64,000 nt of DNA from Phycisphaerales bacterium UBA6054 (GTDB lineage Bacteria > Planctomycetota > Phycisphaerae > Phycisphaerales > UBA1924), in contig DIYM01000085.1 in assembly GCA_002429045.1 (NCBI GenBank), positions 13,467-77,466 on the forward strand. The letters are read 5' to 3'. The notes under the pieces are model-generated. The model saw only the letters and a program-made list of their open reading frames with translations. It searched no databases and was not told the DNA's origin. Each line of letters starts with the position of its first letter. Position 1 is the stretch's first letter. The translations under genes and the position numbers were made by a program. This document shows, one piece after another, positions 50,549-58,881 of this stretch.

Positions 50549-51106
50549 ATGCCCAAGCCCTCCCGCAGCAAACCCGAGACGGCCGAGAGCATCCCGCCCT
50601 CCCGCGTCGATCCGCTCGCGATCGAGATCGAGCCCCGCTGCGCGCTGATGCGTGCCGTCTACATCATGTGCCACATGATGATGCGTCGCCTGGACGCCGT
50701 CGCCCAGCCCGAGGGCCTGACCGGCTCGCGGTGGATCCTCCTCGTCGTTGTCCGCGATGTGGGAGGGCCCATGACGATCACCAGCCTGTCCGAGCACCTG
50801 TGCATCTCGCCCCAGAACGTCAGCCGCATGGTGGCGTCGCTCGAAGCCGAGGGGCTCGTCGCACGCGATACGTCCGGCCCGGGACGCACCGTGAAGGTCA
50901 CGCTGACCGAACTCGGCCGGGCCCGCCTGGAAACCTGCGACGCCCACGCCGACGGCTGCGCCGGAGCCATGACCGAAGGCGTCACAGACGCGGCGATCGA
51001 CCGGGCGCGAAAGACCCTCGAACACATGATCCGAAACACCGTCGCACTCGAATCGCGTGAACCGGACCGGGGCAACGCCCCGGCATCTCAGGAGACCGAC
51101 ACATGA
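50549..51106 (+). CDS. MarR-family transcriptional regulator
   Basis: 185 residues. The winged helix-turn-helix is visible in GLTGSRWILLVVVRDVGG, PMTITSLSEHLCISPQNVSR (recognition helix) and VARDTSGPGRTVKVTLTE (wing). Its stop overlaps the adaptor start as ATGA, so regulator and efflux genes are one coupled operon. A palindrome inside its promoter suggests that it represses itself and the pump until a ligand, perhaps a pump substrate, binds. Confidence 0.92.
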   Translation: MPKPSRSKPETAESIPPSRVDPLAIEIEPRCALMRAVYIMCHMMMRRLDAVAQPEGLTGSRWILLVVVRDVGGPMTITSLSEHLCISPQNVSRMVASLEAEGLVARDTSGPGRTVKVTLTELGRARLETCDAHADGCAGAMTEGVTDAAIDRARKTLEHMIRNTVALESREPDRGNAPASQETDT

Positions 51107-52290
51107 CCCTCCGCCCGCTCGCGGCAATCGCGGCCACGATCGCAGTCGCTGCCCAGGCACTCGCGCAGGGCGGCCCGCCCCCCGCCAACGCGCGTCTCGA
51201 TCGTGTGACCCAAGAAACGGTGGGGCAGCAACGCGCCGCGACCGGCGAGGTCGTCTCGCTCCGGCGCGCCGACGTCGCTACCCAGGAAGAGGGCCTGGTT
51301 GAGTACCTCGAACTCAACATCGGCGACGCGGTGGAGAAGGGGCAGGTGATCGCCAGACTCGACGCGATGCGAGCCCGGATCGCGGTCGACCGGCTCGGCG
51401 CCCGCATCGCCGCCGATGAGGCGGTGGTCGAGCAACGCACCGCGGAACTCGCCCAAGCCGAGCGAGACCTGGAACGCTTCCAGCAACTCTCCGATATGGG
51501 CTCGGTGGGAGAGAGCGAACTCGACGACGCGACCACGCTGGTCCAGAGCCGCCGGGCCATCCTCGCCGAAGCGCGAGCCATCCTCGCCACCGATCGCGCC
51601 GAGCTGCGACTCGCCGAACGCACCCTCGGAGACATGAGCATCCGCGCCCCTTTCGCCGGGCGCGTCGTCCGCAAGCACACCGAACTCGGGCAGTGGGTCT
51701 CCCTGGGCGATCCGATTCTCACGATCGTCTCGCTCGATGAACTCGAAGCCCGCGCCGACATCCCGGAACGATCCGTCGGCGCCCTCGCAGGCCCGGGCGC
51801 GCCGATCGAGGTCGACGTCCCGGCGCTGGGCGAACGGCTCACAGGTACGCTGATCGAGGTCGTGCCCGCCGCCGATTCCCTCAGCCGCCTGTTCCCGATC
51901 CGCGTCAGGCTCGAAGACCCCAAGGGCCGCCTCCGTCCCGGCATGTCGCTGTCGGCGTACCTGCCGACGGGCGAGCGAGCCCCCTCGCTGACGATCTCCG
52001 AGGACGCCATCCTGCGCGGGCCCGCCGGCGAGTTCGTGTACTTCGACGCCGCCGGCGTCTCCCAGGTCGCCCCGATCGTCAGGCTGTTCTCCACAAAGGA
52101 CCGTGTCGTCATCCGCTCGCCGGTGCTCCAGCCCGGCATGCTCGTGGTGACCGAGGGCAACGAACGCATGTTCCCGGGCCAGCCCCTCAACGTGCTCAAC
52201 GCCGACCAGTTCCCCGAAGTCGCCGAACGCCAAGCACAGCAGCAGGCGGGCGGGCCCGGCGGGCCGCCTTCCGACGGAGGGGAGGGCTAA
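51103..52290 (+). CDS. RND efflux periplasmic adaptor (MFP family)
   Basis: 395 residues. Signal peptide (LAAIAATIAVAAQALAQ), first lipoyl half (GEVVSLRRADVATQEEG, then GDAVEKGQVIARLD), alpha-hairpin of about 90 residues (AEAVVEQRT through RTLGDM replaced in part by Glu/Ala/Arg heptads), second lipoyl half (SIRAPFAGRVV, GQWVSLGDPI), beta-barrel and membrane-proximal domain, and a Gly/Pro-rich tail. It bridges the inner-membrane pump to an outer-membrane channel. Starts inside the MarR stop and ends 3 bases before the pump gene. No outer-membrane factor gene is in the operon. Confidence 0.93.
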   Translation: MTLRPLAAIAATIAVAAQALAQGGPPPANARLDRVTQETVGQQRAATGEVVSLRRADVATQEEGLVEYLELNIGDAVEKGQVIARLDAMRARIAVDRLGARIAADEAVVEQRTAELAQAERDLERFQQLSDMGSVGESELDDATTLVQSRRAILAEARAILATDRAELRLAERTLGDMSIRAPFAGRVVRKHTELGQWVSLGDPILTIVSLDELEARADIPERSVGALAGPGAPIEVDVPALGERLTGTLIEVVPAADSLSRLFPIRVRLEDPKGRLRPGMSLSAYLPTGERAPSLTISEDAILRGPAGEFVYFDAAGVSQVAPIVRLFSTKDRVVIRSPVLQPGMLVVTEGNERMFPGQPLNVLNADQFPEVAERQAQQQAGGPGGPPSDGGEG

Positions 52291-52293
52291 GCC

Positions 52294-55200
52294 ATGGACA
52301 TCATCAAGCTCGCGATCAACAAGCCCGTCACCGTCGCCGTCGGAGTCATCCTGCTGGTCATGTTCGGGCTGATCGGGCTCACCTCGATCCCCGTTCAGCT
52401 CACACCGACCGTCGACCGCCCGGTGATCACGGTCACAACCGAGTGGCCCGGACGCTCGCCGCAAGAAGTCGTCGACGAGATCACCAAGCCCCAGGAAGAA
52501 GAGCTCAAGAACGTCTCGAACCTGCGCAAGATGGCATCGACGACGTCCGAAGGGCAGAGCGAGATCAGCCTGGAGTTCACCATCGGCGCCGACATCAGCC
52601 GGGCGCTCCAGGAAGTCTCCGACTCGCTCCGTCAGGTTTCGGACTACCCCGACGAGGTCGAAGAGCCGGCGATCAAAGCCGCGGACGGCGCCAGCGAGAA
52701 CGCCATCGCGTGGATCATCATCGACCTGCCCGAAGAGAAGATCCCAGAGCACCCCGGCTTCGACATCACCACCCTCTACGACGCCCTGGACAAGGAGTAC
52801 AAGCCGTTCCTCGAACGCATCGACGGTGTCGCCGAGGTCAACATCTTCGGCGGGCGCGAGCGTGAGGTCCGCGTCCTCGTCGACTCCACCGCCCTCGCCC
52901 AACGCGGCCTGAACCACATCGACATCGTCAACGCGCTCCGAGGCGAGAACCGCAACGTCTCCGCCGGGACCATCGCCGAGGGCAAACGCGATTACCGCGT
53001 CCGTCTCGTCGGCGAGTACACCGACCCTCAGCAGATCCTCGACACCATCGTCGCGTACCGCGACGGCATGCCGGTGTTCGTCAGAGACATCGCGACCGCC
53101 GAGGTCACCCACGACAAAGTGCGCGGCTTCGTCCGCACCTTCGGGCACCCCGCCATCGCGACCAACGTCATCCGCCAGTCCGGGGCCAACGTCGTCGACA
53201 TCATGAAAGAACTCCGCGCCCGGCTCGAGGAAGTCCGAACCGACGTCATCCCGAACCTCGGCGGCACCATCAACGGCAAGCCCGTCGGGCCCGACCTCCG
53301 CATCCGCCAGGTCTACGACGAGACAACCTACATCGACTCGGCGGTCTCGCTCGTGACCACCAACATCTACATCGGGGCCGCGATCGCCGGTGTCGTCCTC
53401 ATGGTCTTCCTCCGAGCCGTGCGCCCCACCGCGATCGTCCTCCTCGCGCTGCCGATCTCCATCATCGGCACGTTCCTGGTCATGCTCTCGTTCGGACGCA
53501 CGCTCAACGTCATCTCGCTCGCCGGGCTTGCATTCGCGGTGGGCATGGTGGTCGACAACGCGATCGTCGTGCTCGAGAACATCTACCGCCGGCTCCAGAT
53601 GGGCGACCCCCCCGCCAAGGCGGCGTGGACCGGCGGCAAGGAAGTCTGGGGCGCGGTCCTCGCCTCCACGCTCACCACCGCCGCGGTGTTCATCCCGATC
53701 CTCACCATCCAGGAAGAGGCCGGGCAGCTTTTCCGCGACATCGCGCTCGCGGTCGTCGCCGCGGTCCTGCTCTCGCTGATCGTCTCGATCACCGTCATCC
53801 CCACCGCCTGCGCCAAGTTCCTCTCCGACAAGGGCCCGCGCACCGGGTTCGGGCGCGCGTTCTACAACCTCTTCGGGCTCGTGCCCCTGCTCGCGATCGT
53901 CAACAAGGCCGTCGGCGCCGCCGTCCGCTGGATGAACTCCGGATGGCGCGGCTGGTCCGTCCGCCCCCTCGTCATCGTCGTCATGACCGCCGCCAGCCTC
54001 CTCGGCGCCGTCAAGCTCATCCCGCCGCTCGACTACCTGCCCGCCGGCAACCGAAACCTCGTCTTCGGCGGCCTGCTCATCCCCCCGGGGCTCTCGATCA
54101 ACGAACGCACCGAGATCGCCAACACCATCGAGGACCAGGTCCGCCCGTACTTCAAGTCCGACATCAACGATCCCGACTCGGTCGCCGCCCTCCAGCCGAT
54201 CTTCAGGCCGAGCTTCGATCCCACCGCCGACCCGCTCCCGCCCTTCGACGCCGTCCCCGTCGAGAACTTCTTCATCGGAGCTTTCGGCACCGGCATGTTC
54301 GTCGGCGCGACCTCGCAGGACGAACAGATCGTCATCCCCGTCGGGCAACTGCTCACCAACTCCATGATGGCGATCCCCGACACCTTCGGCGGGGCGTCGC
54401 AGACCTCCCTCTTCAGCGGGGGCATCAGCGGGGGCAACACCATCGATCTCGAGATCTCCGGCCCGAGACTCGACCGCGTCAACGCCGCCGCCCAGTTCAT
54501 GTTCATGGCCGCCGCCGGCCACTACGGCTTCGGAGACACCCGCCCCGACCCCGCCAACTTCTCGATCAAAGAACAAGAGCTCCAGATCCGCCTCAACGAC
54601 CGCGGGCGAGAGCTCGGCTTCACCACCGAAGCCCTCGGCGTCGCCATCCGGGCCCTCTTCGACGGCGCGTTCGTGGGCGACTACAAACTCGACGGCGACA
54701 CCGTCGACCTCGTCGTCATGCCCACAGGCGGACGACTCGACACCAAAGAACAACTCCGCGATATCCCCATCGCCTCCCCCGCCGGCCCCATCGTGCCCGT
54801 CGACTCCATCGTCGAGTTCGTCCCCAGCCTCGCGCCCCAATCGATCAAACGCATCGAAGAACTCGGGTCCGTCTCCATCCAGATCCGCCCGCCCGAAGGG
54901 CAAGCGATCGAAGAAGTCATGGCCTGGCTGACCGACAACGTCATCGAACCCGCCCGGGCCCAAGGCCTGATCGACCGCTCGATGCGCGTCCGCCTCGAAG
55001 GCACCGCCGCCAAGCTCGACGAAGTACAGGCCGCGTTGTTCGGGAGCCGCCCGGAAAACACCGACACAGGACTCGCACGCGCGGCCTCGCTGCTCTCGAT
55101 CGGATTCGTGGTCGCCGGGCTGATCGGGGGCGTCGTCGTCCTCGTGCGCACCCGCAAGAACCCCGCCCGGGGCTTGTACGGATTCTCGGGGCTCGTCCTG

Positions 55201-55878
55201 CTCTCGCTCCTGCTCTGCGGGGTCTTCCTGCTGTTCGGCAACAACCCCCAGTTCCTCATGGCCCGCCTCGTCTGGGCGCTCCTCGTGACCTACCTCCTGA
55301 TGGCCGCCCTGTTCGAGAGCTTCCTGCTGCCCCTGGTCATCATGTTCTCCGTGCCGCTCGCCGTCGTCGGCGGGTTCGCCGGGCTCCGGATCGTGCACGA
55401 TATCTCCGTGCTCGATCCCACCAAGGCGCCCCAGCAGCTCGACGTGCTGACCATGCTCGGCTTCGTCATCCTGATCGGTGTCGTGGTCAACAACGCCATC
55501 CTCATCGTGCACCAAGCCCTGAACTTCATGCGCGGCACCGACGAGTCGGGCAACCAGACGCTCCAACAACTCCCCGCGTCCGACGCGATCGCCGAGTCCG
55601 TCCGCACCCGCATCCGCCCGATTTTTATGTCCGTCCTCACCTCCGTCGGCGGCATGCTCCCGCTCGTCCTCTTCCCGGGCGCCGGCAGCGAGATGTACCG
55701 CGGGCTCGGCTCGGTCGTCGTAGGGGGGCTGCTCGTCTCGACCGTGTTCACCCTGGTTCTGGTGCCCCTCCTGTTCGGGCTGGTCCACGACATGCAGTCG
55801 TCGGCGACCCGGGCGCTCGTCGGGTCGCCCGACAAGCCCGCCGCCGGTTCCACGCCTTCAATACAGCCAGCGACCTGA
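52294..55878 (+). CDS. RND family efflux transporter permease with extra membrane hairpin
   Basis: 1194 residues, proton-driven inner-membrane pump. TM1 is at about 13-32. TM2-6 run from about 350 to 510, with GMVVDNAIVVLEN in TM4 (relay Asp421 followed by Asn). The second half starts at TM7 near 550-580 (IPPLDYLPAGNRN just after). Between the second periplasmic loop and TM8 two further hydrophobic segments occur at about 929-950 and 963-982, linked by RTRKNPARG. They are absent from the paralogue at 887-4288. TM8-12 then run from about 990 to 1165. The start follows a GGAGG-rich stretch. Operon with the MarR and adaptor genes. Confidence 0.94.
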   Translation: MDIIKLAINKPVTVAVGVILLVMFGLIGLTSIPVQLTPTVDRPVITVTTEWPGRSPQEVVDEITKPQEEELKNVSNLRKMASTTSEGQSEISLEFTIGADISRALQEVSDSLRQVSDYPDEVEEPAIKAADGASENAIAWIIIDLPEEKIPEHPGFDITTLYDALDKEYKPFLERIDGVAEVNIFGGREREVRVLVDSTALAQRGLNHIDIVNALRGENRNVSAGTIAEGKRDYRVRLVGEYTDPQQILDTIVAYRDGMPVFVRDIATAEVTHDKVRGFVRTFGHPAIATNVIRQSGANVVDIMKELRARLEEVRTDVIPNLGGTINGKPVGPDLRIRQVYDETTYIDSAVSLVTTNIYIGAAIAGVVLMVFLRAVRPTAIVLLALPISIIGTFLVMLSFGRTLNVISLAGLAFAVGMVVDNAIVVLENIYRRLQMGDPPAKAAWTGGKEVWGAVLASTLTTAAVFIPILTIQEEAGQLFRDIALAVVAAVLLSLIVSITVIPTACAKFLSDKGPRTGFGRAFYNLFGLVPLLAIVNKAVGAAVRWMNSGWRGWSVRPLVIVVMTAASLLGAVKLIPPLDYLPAGNRNLVFGGLLIPPGLSINERTEIANTIEDQVRPYFKSDINDPDSVAALQPIFRPSFDPTADPLPPFDAVPVENFFIGAFGTGMFVGATSQDEQIVIPVGQLLTNSMMAIPDTFGGASQTSLFSGGISGGNTIDLEISGPRLDRVNAAAQFMFMAAAGHYGFGDTRPDPANFSIKEQELQIRLNDRGRELGFTTEALGVAIRALFDGAFVGDYKLDGDTVDLVVMPTGGRLDTKEQLRDIPIASPAGPIVPVDSIVEFVPSLAPQSIKRIEELGSVSIQIRPPEGQAIEEVMAWLTDNVIEPARAQGLIDRSMRVRLEGTAAKLDEVQAALFGSRPENTDTGLARAASLLSIGFVVAGLIGGVVVLVRTRKNPARGLYGFSGLVLLSLLLCGVFLLFGNNPQFLMARLVWALLVTYLLMAALFESFLLPLVIMFSVPLAVVGGFAGLRIVHDISVLDPTKAPQQLDVLTMLGFVILIGVVVNNAILIVHQALNFMRGTDESGNQTLQQLPASDAIAESVRTRIRPIFMSVLTSVGGMLPLVLFPGAGSEMYRGLGSVVVGGLLVSTVFTLVLVPLLFGLVHDMQSSATRALVGSPDKPAAGSTPSIQPAT

Positions 55879-55904
55879 CCCGAACCCCAGGACGGAGCCA
55901 CATC

Positions 55905-56876
55905 ATGCACGCACGGACCGCGTTGACCCTGACCCTCTCGATCGCCGCCACGCTGCTCACCGCCTGCCAAGCACCCAAGCGTGTCATCGAAGCGCCCGAG
56001 CCGGTCAACCCCCGCCAGGTCCCGATCTTCGCGGGCGACGCGTCGGGCGTCGTGCCCTGGGAAACCGTCGTCGACACCTGCGCCAACGCCACCGTTGTCC
56101 TCATCGGCGAAACGCACGGCCAAGAACTCGGCCTCGCCCTCGCCGCCGATCTCTTCGAAGACATCCTCGCCGCCAACCCCCGCGCCGTGCTCGCCATGGA
56201 GTTCTACGAACGCGACCACCAGGTCCACCTCAACGACTACAACGCCGGCATCACCAACGCCGAGCAGTTCGACACCGCGACGTTCCGCACCGCGTCGAAC
56301 AACCCGCCCGGGCACCGGCGCATGGTCGAATCAGCCCGCGCCGCCGGCCGCCCTGTGATCGCGGCAAACTCGCCCCGCCGATACACCCGCCTCGCCCGCA
56401 CCGAGGGATACGACCGGCTCCGCTCGCTCACCGGAGAGCAGCAACGCCTCTTCGAGATCCCCGGCACCATCCCCGACAACGCCTACACCGACCGCTTCCG
56501 CGCCATCATGGGACAGATGCGCAGCGCCGACGACAGCGAAAAAGCAGCCCCCACGATGCCCGGCATGGGCGTCGACGACTTCCTCCGTGCCCAGTTGCTC
56601 TGGGATTACACCATGGCCGATTCTGTCTCCGACGCGATCGACCTGGGGGCTCCCGTTGTCCTTGTCGTCGGGCAGTTCCATTCTGATTTCGGGACCGAAG
56701 CCGGCAAGTCCGCGCTCACCGACGCCATCGCAGAGCGTCTGCTGCCAAACCAAAGCGTGATTATCGTCTCGGTCCAGGACGCCGTCGCCGGCAGCCTGCG
56801 GGTCGAAGACGTCGGCCGAGCCCACTTCGTGACCTACGTGGGCACGCCCGAGCCGGCCGAGGCTGCAGACAACTGA
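55905..56876 (+). CDS. ChaN-family (haem-binding) lipoprotein
   Basis: 323 residues. Lipobox LLTACQ after a hydrophobic stretch. The ChaN/Cofac_haem_bdg domain shows VVLIGETHGQELGLALAADL near the start, AMEFYERDHQ, GHRRMVESARAAG and VVGQFHSDFG near the end; family members bind haem or related cofactors at the envelope. It lies 26 bases after the pump, so it may be cotranscribed with the efflux operon. Its stop TGA abuts the convergent dut stop with no base between. Confidence 0.88.
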   Translation: MHARTALTLTLSIAATLLTACQAPKRVIEAPEPVNPRQVPIFAGDASGVVPWETVVDTCANATVVLIGETHGQELGLALAADLFEDILAANPRAVLAMEFYERDHQVHLNDYNAGITNAEQFDTATFRTASNNPPGHRRMVESARAAGRPVIAANSPRRYTRLARTEGYDRLRSLTGEQQRLFEIPGTIPDNAYTDRFRAIMGQMRSADDSEKAAPTMPGMGVDDFLRAQLLWDYTMADSVSDAIDLGAPVVLVVGQFHSDFGTEAGKSALTDAIAERLLPNQSVIIVSVQDAVAGSLRVEDVGRAHFVTYVGTPEPAEAADN

Positions 56877-57386
56877 TCAGCGTCCCGTGGACCCGAAACC
56901 GCCCGAGCCACGCGCCGTCTCATCGAGCGACTCCACCTCGACCATCGACGCGTGTATCACCGGCGTGATCACAAGCTGCGCGATCCGATCGCCGTGATGC
57001 ACCGTGTGGGCCTCGCGCCCCAGGTTGATCAGAGCCACAAACATCTCGCCCCGGTAGTCGCTGTCCACCGTGCCCGGCGCGTTCGGAACCGTCACGCCGT
57101 GCCTGGTCGACAACCCCGAACGCGGCCGAACCTGACCCTCAAACCCCGCCGGGATCGCCACCGCGAACCCGAGCGGGACCTTCGCGATCGCGCCCGGCTC
57201 GATGACCACCTCGGTCCCGTGCTCATGCCGCGGCAGGCACGCCGACAGGTCCATCCCCGCCGCGCCGTCCGTCTTGTACTCCGGGACCGAGGCCCTCGGG
57301 TCCAGCCTCATCACCCGCACCGACGCCCGCCCGGTCGTGACGGCTTCCGATGGGCTCTTCTTGATCTCGGTCGTGGTCTCGTGCAT
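56877..57386 (-). CDS. dut: Deoxyuridine 5'-triphosphate nucleotidohydrolase
   Basis: 169 residues. All five dUTPase motifs are present in order: GAAGMDLSA, PRSGLS, GTVDSDYRGE (catalytic Asp), RIAQLVI and the Gly-rich GSGGFGSTG at the C-terminus. It hydrolyses dUTP to dUMP, keeping uracil out of DNA and feeding thymidylate synthesis. About 20 residues precede the domain. Divergent from ruvX with 48 bases between. Confidence 0.96.
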   Translation of the reverse strand: MHETTTEIKKSPSEAVTTGRASVRVMRLDPRASVPEYKTDGAAGMDLSACLPRHEHGTEVVIEPGAIAKVPLGFAVAIPAGFEGQVRPRSGLSTRHGVTVPNAPGTVDSDYRGEMFVALINLGREAHTVHHGDRIAQLVITPVIHASMVEVESLDETARGSGGFGSTGR

Positions 57387-57434
57387 CCCCAAGCCTAGCC
57401 CGATCACCCCGCCGCACCCCCCATACCATCGATC

Positions 57435-57917
57435 GTGCGGATCCTCGCCATCGATCTCGGAGACGCCCGGACCGGGCTCGCGGTCGCAGACCGCATCACG
57501 GGCATCGCCGCCCCCGCGGGCCTGATCGAGCAGCCCGTCACCCGCGACGACGGCAAGGCCTTGATCCGTGAAATCGCCCGTCAGGTCGACGCCGTTCTGG
57601 GCGGTGACCGTTCGGGAAGCGAGATCATCATGGGCATCCCCCTGAACATGGACGACACCGAGGGCCCGCGAGCCAAGGCGGCCCGTGCCTTCGCCCAACG
57701 CCTCGCCAACACCGTCTCCGCACCGATCACCCTCGTCGACGAACGCCGCAGTTCCCTCGCGGCGGACTCTCGCATGGCCCAGACGGGGCTGACCCACAAG
57801 CAGAAGAAACTCCGCCGCGACGCCATCGCCGCCGCGGAGATCCTCTCGGCCTACCTCGCCGATGAAACCGCCGCCATCGCCCGCATCGAACCGATACACG
57901 ACCGGGCGAACGACTGA
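57435..57917 (+). CDS. ruvX: Putative Holliday junction resolvase / pre-16S rRNA nuclease (YqgF family)
   Basis: 160 residues from a GTG at 57435. RNase H-like fold opening MRILAIDLGDARTGLAVAD with the first acidic residue, GIPLNMDDTEGPRAKAARAF, then TLVDERRSSLAA and a final DAIAAAEILSAYL helix with an acidic residue nearby. The family matures 16S rRNA 5' ends and/or acts on junctions. A LolA-like gene follows after 43 bases. Confidence 0.9.
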   Translation: MRILAIDLGDARTGLAVADRITGIAAPAGLIEQPVTRDDGKALIREIARQVDAVLGGDRSGSEIIMGIPLNMDDTEGPRAKAARAFAQRLANTVSAPITLVDERRSSLAADSRMAQTGLTHKQKKLRRDAIAAAEILSAYLADETAAIARIEPIHDRAND

Positions 57918-57960
57918 ACCGCACGCCCCACGACGCGGTACAACAACACAAGGAGGCACG

Positions 57961-58881
57961 ATGCCCATCAACCTGATCTTCGCCGCCGCCCTCGCGAGCG
58001 CACTCCAAACCACCAGCCCCGCACCCCAGCCAGTCGATGAAACAATCGGCCAACCTCCGAAAGCCGAAGCCGCGCCGGATCGTGCGCCGGCCGAACCCCC
58101 GCGCTTCGAGATCCCCGAGAAGTTCAACTCCGCCAAGGAACTCCTCGAAGCGCTCGCCGAACGCGACGCACAGATCGATGTGCTCACCGGGGACGTCCGC
58201 CTCACCGCCATCCAGGCACTCCAAGGCGACACCCAACGCCGCCTCGGGAAACTCGCCCTGCGCACCCTCCGCGCCGGCGAAGACAACGAGCTCAGCGACG
58301 ACCGCCGGCTCTACGCCGTCCGCTTCACACAACTCCAGATCGACGCCCGCGTGCAAGACGTGGAAGAGCACTACATCTTCGACGGCCGCTGGTTCGTGGA
58401 ACGCCACCCCGAGGAACGCCAGTTCATCAAACGCGAAGTCGTCCCGGTCGGCCAGACCCTCGACCCGATGGACCTGATGCGCGACGCTCCCTTCTGGGTC
58501 TCCATAGGCGACGACGCGGACGTGATCCTCAACGACTACCGGGCGACCCTCTCCGACGCCGAAGCCGGCATCGCGGGCGATCCCGACCTCGAAGGGCTCG
58601 CACGCTTCGTGCCCGGCACCATCCAACTCAAACTCGAACCCAAGCCCGGCGCACCCGGCGAAGACGACTGGGAATCCGTCCGGATGTGGTTCGACCAGGA
58701 CACGCTCCTGCCCCGCCTCTACGTCAAGACCGAATGGACCGGCGACCGCCAGATCGCCGAACTCTTCGGCGTGCAGACCAACACCGGGATCAACGAGACC
58801 GTCTTCGACACCACCACGCCCGACGTCGGCTCGGGCTGGCAGGTCCAGGTCTTCCCCTGGCGGGGCAGGGCAGACGGATGA
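57961..58881 (+). CDS. LolA-like exported protein
   Basis: 306 residues; AAGGAGG lies just before the ATG. Short signal peptide (INLIFAAALASALQ) and a Pro/Ala-rich linker, then a beta-rich domain (IDVLTGDVRLTAIQA, RFTQLQIDARVQDVEEHYIF, DGRWFVERHPEERQFIKRE, RMWFDQDTLLPRLYVKTEW) consistent with the half-barrel of LolA/LolB-type lipoprotein carriers. It overlaps the next gene by 4 bases (ATGA), so the two are translated together. Assignment is by fold pattern; direct lipoprotein-carrier function is not proven. Confidence 0.72.
   Translation: MPINLIFAAALASALQTTSPAPQPVDETIGQPPKAEAAPDRAPAEPPRFEIPEKFNSAKELLEALAERDAQIDVLTGDVRLTAIQALQGDTQRRLGKLALRTLRAGEDNELSDDRRLYAVRFTQLQIDARVQDVEEHYIFDGRWFVERHPEERQFIKREVVPVGQTLDPMDLMRDAPFWVSIGDDADVILNDYRATLSDAEAGIAGDPDLEGLARFVPGTIQLKLEPKPGAPGEDDWESVRMWFDQDTLLPRLYVKTEWTGDRQIAELFGVQTNTGINETVFDTTTPDVGSGWQVQVFPWRGRADG

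Noticed and set aside
51088..55788. 1566-codon minus-strand open frame
   Set aside because: Mirror frame of the adaptor and RND pump genes, produced by strong third-position G/C bias; Asp/Gly/Glu/Val-rich with no family match.
53625..56876. Long plus-strand frame of Arg/Pro/His-rich peptide
   Set aside because: Out-of-frame shadow of the RND pump; only its end (from 55905) is real, as the ChaN-type gene.
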